Shown: positions 13,825 through 15,007 of the stretch, in pieces
Layout of the letters: each line of letters opens with the position of its first letter
How positions within the stretch are numbered: position 1 is the first letter of the stretch
Source of the DNA: DATEHQ01 sp035279525
GTDB taxonomy: Bacteria > Chloroflexota > Dormibacteria > Dormibacterales > Dormibacteraceae
DNA: 15,007 nucleotides
Reading direction: 5' to 3'
NCBI GenBank assembly: GCA_035279525.1
Contig: DATEHQ010000066.1
Location: 1-15,007, forward strand
The notes under the pieces: model-generated
What the model was told of the DNA's origin: nothing
The model's database searches: none
What the model saw: only the letters and a program-made list of their open reading frames with translations
Translations under genes and position numbers: made by a program

Positions 13825-14217
13825 GTGGCGAAGTGGAATCCAATGGCGCTCAAGATCCTGATGTGGGTGCTGGGAGTCCTGCTCGTGGTGGGCTCGGCGC
13901 TCAGCTTCATCGGGACGTCGTTCTTTCAGTTCGATAGCTGGTGGGGCGTCACGGCTCCGGTGGCTGGAGTCGCTTTCGGGGCCGGCATCATGATCGCCGG
14001 GTTTGACCCGATCGCCAACGTGAGCTGGGTTCGCGCCGTGATCGTCTACGCGATCCTCGAGATCGTGTGGCAGATCTTCAGCGCGATCAGCATCGGACGT
14101 TTCGACATCATCTCGTTCGTGGTGGCCATCCTCGTCGCGGTCCTGCTGCTTGTTCTCTACCCGAACAAATCTGCCCTCTGGATGCAGGGCGGCAAGGCCG
14201 CGGGAGCCCGCGCCTAA
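13825..14217 (+). CDS. Small four-helix membrane protein of unknown function
   Basis: The 130-residue protein is not recognised as a named family. Four hydrophobic segments lie at about 8-30, 42-60, 67-89 and 93-112, with a short basic, Ala/Gly-rich tail (GGKAAGARA). Both ends are expected on the same side of the membrane. No cleavable signal peptide, metal site or catalytic motif is seen. Tryptophans sit near the helix ends (SWWGV, SWVRAV, IVWQIF). GTG 13825 is supported by the purine-rich GGAGGAAGG at 13810-13818, one of few clear ribosome sites in the window. It has its own promoter, with a possible operator, and ends at a hairpin shared with the convergent zwf gene. Function cannot be inferred; a small integral membrane or stress-response protein is one possibility, without direct support. 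Confidence 0.8.
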   Translation: MAKWNPMALKILMWVLGVLLVVGSALSFIGTSFFQFDSWWGVTAPVAGVAFGAGIMIAGFDPIANVSWVRAVIVYAILEIVWQIFSAISIGRFDIISFVVAILVAVLLLVLYPNKSALWMQGGKAAGARA

Positions 14218-14229
14218 AAAGACACGGTT

Positions 14230-14260
14230 ATGAGAGGGAACCCGAGTGGTTCCCTCTCAT
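14230..14260. terminator. Shared hairpin terminator between convergent genes
   Basis: ATGAGAGGGAACC (14230-14242), loop CGAGT, GGTTCCCTCTCAT (14248-14260): a perfect 13-bp stem filling most of the 46-base gap between two convergent stop codons. On the plus strand no T-run follows. On the minus strand five T's (complement of 14215-14219) follow about 10 bases after the stem. It probably ends transcription from both sides, better on the minus strand. Confidence 0.75.
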
Positions 14261-14263
14261 CAT

Positions 14264-15007
14264 TCACCCCGTCCCCGGTTCGTCGCCGGAGACGATCCAG
14301 CGGCCGCCGCCAGTGGCTGCCACGAGGTCGTCGGAGGCGCGTGGTCCCCACGAGCCTCGGGAGTAGACCTCAGGGTGGCCGGAGGCCTCCCAGGCCCGGA
14401 CCAGCGGGTCGACTATCTCCCACGCCAGCTCGATCTCTTCCGCGCCGGGGAAGGCCGAGTGCCCTCTGTCGAGCACCTCTGAAAGCACGTTCTCGTATGC
14501 ATCGGGCAGCGCCGTCCGGGTCAGCTTCGAGTAGTCGAGACGCATTCCGGCCGGCACCAGCTCGAACTTCGTCCCCGGCCGCTTGGCCCCGATGCGAAGC
14601 GAGATGCCCTCGTCGGGCTGGATCCGGATCACGATCAGGGTCGCAATCCCGCGCTGCCGCCGGGCGGCGATCCGCAGCATCGGCGCGTCGCGGAGCTTGA
14701 TCATCACCTCGGTCACGCGGCGCCGAAGCGCCTTGCCCGTCCGGACGAAGATCGGCACGCCGTCCCACCGCCAGTCCTCGATCTGCACACGCGCCGCGGC
14801 GTAGGTCTCTCGCCGCGAGTCGGTGGCCACCGCCGGTTCGTCGAGGTAGCCCTCGTACTGTCCGCGGACCGCCATCGTCGGATCGATGGGGAGCATCGCG
14901 CGCAGCGCCGCCCGCCTGGCCCGCCGCACGTACTCAGGGTCGAAGGTGGTGGGCGGATCCATGGCGATGAGGGCCAGCAGCTGCAGGGCGTGGTTCTGGA
15001 TGACGTC
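14264..15007 (-). CDS. zwf: Glucose-6-phosphate dehydrogenase, C-terminal part (partial)
   Basis: The gene runs off the right edge; 247 codons plus the stop are present, about half of a usual 490-510 residue enzyme. The frame is open to the last base, so the in-frame ATG at 14962 is internal. The visible start DVIQNHALQLLALIAMDPP is the conserved family stretch, and later motifs include RGQYEGYLDE, WRWDGVPIFVRTGKAL, ELVPAGMRLDYS, AYENVL and the WEIVDPLVRAWE run near the end. It oxidises glucose-6-phosphate with NAD(P)+ to 6-phosphogluconolactone, the first step of the oxidative pentose phosphate pathway. Active-site residues of the N-terminal Rossmann domain are outside the window. The C-terminus ends with a short Gly-rich GDEPGTG. 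It converges on the membrane protein gene and ends 4 bases before the shared hairpin. Confidence 0.95.
   Translation of the reverse strand, partial: DVIQNHALQLLALIAMDPPTTFDPEYVRRARRAALRAMLPIDPTMAVRGQYEGYLDEPAVATDSRRETYAAARVQIEDWRWDGVPIFVRTGKALRRRVTEVMIKLRDAPMLRIAARRQRGIATLIVIRIQPDEGISLRIGAKRPGTKFELVPAGMRLDYSKLTRTALPDAYENVLSEVLDRGHSAFPGAEEIELAWEIVDPLVRAWEASGHPEVYSRGSWGPRASDDLVAATGGGRWIVSGDEPGTG

Overview
The window is uniformly GC-rich bacterial DNA, densely coding on both strands, with GTG and TTG starts and many stop/start overlaps. The gene families fit a high-GC soil-type lineage such as Actinomycetota, Chloroflexota or Candidatus Dormibacterota: a DrrA/NatA-type exporter, an Flp/Fap pilin, a PPK1 beside a CYTH-CHAD protein, and a histidine utilisation route through formimidoylglutamate deiminase. 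The sequence alone does not settle the phylum. No tRNA, rRNA, insertion sequence, CRISPR array or phage gene was seen, and no gap between genes exceeds about 170 bases.

Layout, left to right. Positions 1-146 (+) hold the C-terminal DNA-binding end of a LuxR-family regulator. Converging on it is a two-gene ABC-2 exporter (228-1957, -), ATPase then permease, joined by an ATGA overlap. A short A/T-rich divergent spacer leads to a self-contained Flp/Fap pilin unit: -10 box, 5' hairpin, very strong ribosome binding site, 51-residue pilin and a textbook terminator (2085-2342, +). Next is a GH13 alpha-glucosidase-type enzyme (2363-3916, +) that looks leaderless.

From 4035 to 13717 (+) there is one tight co-directional block: ppk1, a CYTH-CHAD protein, a SixA-like histidine phosphatase, hutH, hutU, hutF and hutI. 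The two polyphosphate-module spacings are 5 and 10 nt. The last four junctions (sixA-like/hutH, hutH/hutU, hutU/hutF, hutF/hutI) are 4-base NTGA overlaps. The block starts with a probable leaderless promoter, and a two-unit 11-bp direct repeat resembling a PHO box lies upstream. HutH, HutU, HutI and HutF take histidine to N-formylglutamate. The last enzyme, HutG, is not in the window.

Downstream, a four-helix membrane protein of unknown function (13825-14217, +) has its own good promoter, whose -10 box is flanked by a perfect inverted repeat. It converges on the C-terminal half of glucose-6-phosphate dehydrogenase (zwf, 14264 to beyond the right edge, -). A 13-bp perfect hairpin sits in the 46-base gap between them.

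The most notable points are the translational coupling of a polyphosphate/phosphohistidine gene trio to a histidine degradation operon, the repeated leaderless-promoter architecture, the Cys-Ser-Gly MIO precursor in HutH, and the isolated pilin unit. None of these alone proves a new system.
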